A DNA stretch of 64,000 nucleotides. Source: Hippopus hippopus (taxonomy: Eukaryota; Mollusca; Bivalvia; Cardiida; Cardiidae). Under the pieces are notes generated by a model. It made no database searches, was not told where the DNA came from, and saw only the letters and a program-made list of their open reading frames with translations. The stretch spans positions 32,519,562 through 32,583,561 of the forward strand of contig OX328112.1 of assembly GCA_946811185.2 (NCBI GenBank). Reading direction: 5' to 3'. Positions 62,971 through 64,000 of this stretch are shown piece by piece (position 1 is the first letter of the stretch; the number at the start of each line of letters is the position of its first letter). The translations under genes were made by a program, and so were the position numbers.

Positions 62971-63355
62971 TAATAATTGGAGTCCGCTCAGAGTATTTCG
63001 TATCCGGCGTTATCAAGAACAGACATGATTGTGTAGTTGCTTGTGGGAGTCCATGTGTAATTGTTAGGTTAACTGTTACATATCCTTCGTAAGGGAGTTG
63101 CTTTCCATCTGCACATTCAATTTGAAGTATGTCTGTCAATGGCTGTATTGGTAATCCGCATAAATTATCATCGTAAAAAGAATGAGAGATACTACTGACG
63201 CAGCTGCCTGTATCTAAAAAAGCTGTAGTACGAATGTTGTTTATTTCTATGTGAACTTCATTGGTGTTTCCGACTAGGGTAGGATCGTGCTTGGTTTTGT
63301 ATCGATTGAAAGTGCTTTCATCCGATCCTGCGACAAAAGCACCTACACTTTTGGG
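62867..63355 (-). pseudogene. Gypsy aspartic protease
   Basis: The active-site triad 'FLDTGSCVS' is encoded at about 63199-63225 and the flap/second-strand motif 'PIIIGTNIF' follows. The frame is -1 relative to gag, consistent with the slippery site at 63349-63355. It runs into a stop at 62867 because of a frameshift before the RT. Confidence 0.8.
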
Positions 63356-64000
63356 TCATTCTTGTTCATAGGACAATCTTTCTTCAAGTGTTCAGTTGAG
63401 TCGCAAATATTGCACTTCCGAGGAGCGAAAGTATTCCCTGCTAGTGGGCGTTGAGGTTCGTACTGACCGCGTCCTCGTCCTTGACCTCTATATCCTCTCC
63501 TGTATCTCTTTCTACCTTCAAATCCTCTATTAAAGTTCAAATTTATTGGCTGAGTTGGGTTACGGCTTTGTCTGTTAAGCTGCTCTCGCAATTCCTCCTT
63601 TTCCTTTTCTATTTTGTCTATCCGTGAGTTAAGCTGTTCCAACAAAGTCTTCAGTTCTCTTATCTCCGAGTTTTGCTTATCGGTATTCAGTGCTGATGCC
63701 ACATTGCATTTGTTAATTTCGACCTGTTCAGTCCTAATACCGTTCTCTATCTTCCGTAGTTCAAGCTTAAACTTATCGTAGTCATCCGTAACATCATTTC
63801 TGTAAGCTGAGCGTGAACTAAGTTCACTCCTTAATCCTGCAAATAAAACTCTTTGAAGCAACTTTCTCTGTCTTTCCTGGGATACATCTCCTGTCATAGT
63901 CACTCTTGAGTACAAGTCCTCGACTCTTGCAGCATAATCCGATACTGTTTCCTTTTCTCCTTGTTTACAATTGAACAATTTCCCTAGTACTGTCTCTATG
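63343..64000 (-). CDS. Gypsy gag, partial
   Basis: The C-terminal 210 residues or so of Gag; the N-terminus is beyond the window edge. It contains a coiled-coil segment ('LKTLLEQLNSRIDKIEKEKE'), an Arg/Gly-rich region ('RYRRGYRGQGRGRGQ') and a CCHC zinc knuckle 'CNICDSTEHLKKDC'. It ends in TAG 63343-63345, 3 nt after a slippery heptamer. Confidence 0.88.
   Translation of the reverse strand, partial: IETVLGKLFNCKQGEKETVSDYAARVEDLYSRVTMTGDVSQERQRKLLQRVLFAGLRSELSSRSAYRNDVTDDYDKFKLELRKIENGIRTEQVEINKCNVASALNTDKQNSEIRELKTLLEQLNSRIDKIEKEKEELREQLNRQSRNPTQPINLNFNRGFEGRKRYRRGYRGQGRGRGQYEPQRPLAGNTFAPRKCNICDSTEHLKKDCPMNKNDPKV
63349..63355 (-). promoter_or_regulatory. Candidate -1 ribosomal frameshift site, gag-pol
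   Basis: CCCAAAA in phase C CCA AAA, followed by GTG and the gag stop TAG. Slipping back one base puts ribosomes into the protease frame. Confidence 0.6.

Larger units (their letters stand above)
58946..64000 (-). mobile_element. Ty3/Gypsy LTR retrotransposon, internal region (incomplete at window edge)
   Basis: Order on the minus strand: gag, protease, RT, RNase H, integrase, tail, PPT. That order places it in Ty3/Gypsy. The 5' LTR and gag start are beyond 64000. At least four frame-breaking lesions occur in pol. Confidence 0.92.

Overview
This is eukaryotic DNA, most likely from a bivalve mollusc and probably a heterodont clam or mussel. That identification is inferred from the mix of tRNA-headed SINEs, hairpin MITEs with TTAA target sites and 'agctcacctgagcac'-type repeats, not from a gene. 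I found no convincing host gene. All long coding sequences belong to transposable elements or to an endogenous virus-like element.

Layout. Positions 1-20090 are non-coding and packed with MITEs, SINEs, microsatellites and short tandem arrays, several nested in one another. Positions 20091-26301 hold a full-length I/Nimb-like LINE (copy 1, minus strand) with both ORFs open and a 9-bp target-site duplication (TSD). Positions 29131-35651 hold a second, rearranged and broken copy. Positions 36769-64000 form a three-level nest. A Ty3/Gypsy retrotransposon (minus strand, running off the right edge) has its 3' LTR split by a Polinton/Maverick at 37081-58756 (6-bp TSD TGCGTG, terminal inverted repeats of 228 and 181 bp). 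The Polinton is itself split by LINE copy 3 at 44539-50738 (10-bp TSD).

The Polinton carries the expected virus-like set. On the minus strand, from left to right, it has protein-primed DNA polymerase B, a small NUMOD-like gene, the major capsid protein, an unknown protein, a pVI/pX-like basic amphipathic protein, a 281-codon gene interrupted by the LINE, a membrane protein, a dUTPase-fold protein, a glycine-rich hydrophobic virion-type protein, the penton/minor capsid protein and the packaging ATPase. On the plus strand it has a zinc-ribbon/phospholipase A2 protein, an integrase with chromodomain, an adenain-like protease and a fibre-like repeat protein. Together these would replicate (polymerase), package (ATPase), build (capsids, protease), insert (integrase) and possibly deliver (PLA2, fibre) the element. 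At least eight lesions show that this copy is dead.

The most novel signal is a short AT-rich motif, T(A/T)ATAAA followed at once, or after 2 or 4 bases, by the start codon. It precedes 13 of 16 Polinton genes. The three genes that lack it begin at or beside the stop codon of the gene upstream. This looks like a virus-type start-site promoter with operon-like gene coupling, and not like ordinary host Pol II promoters.
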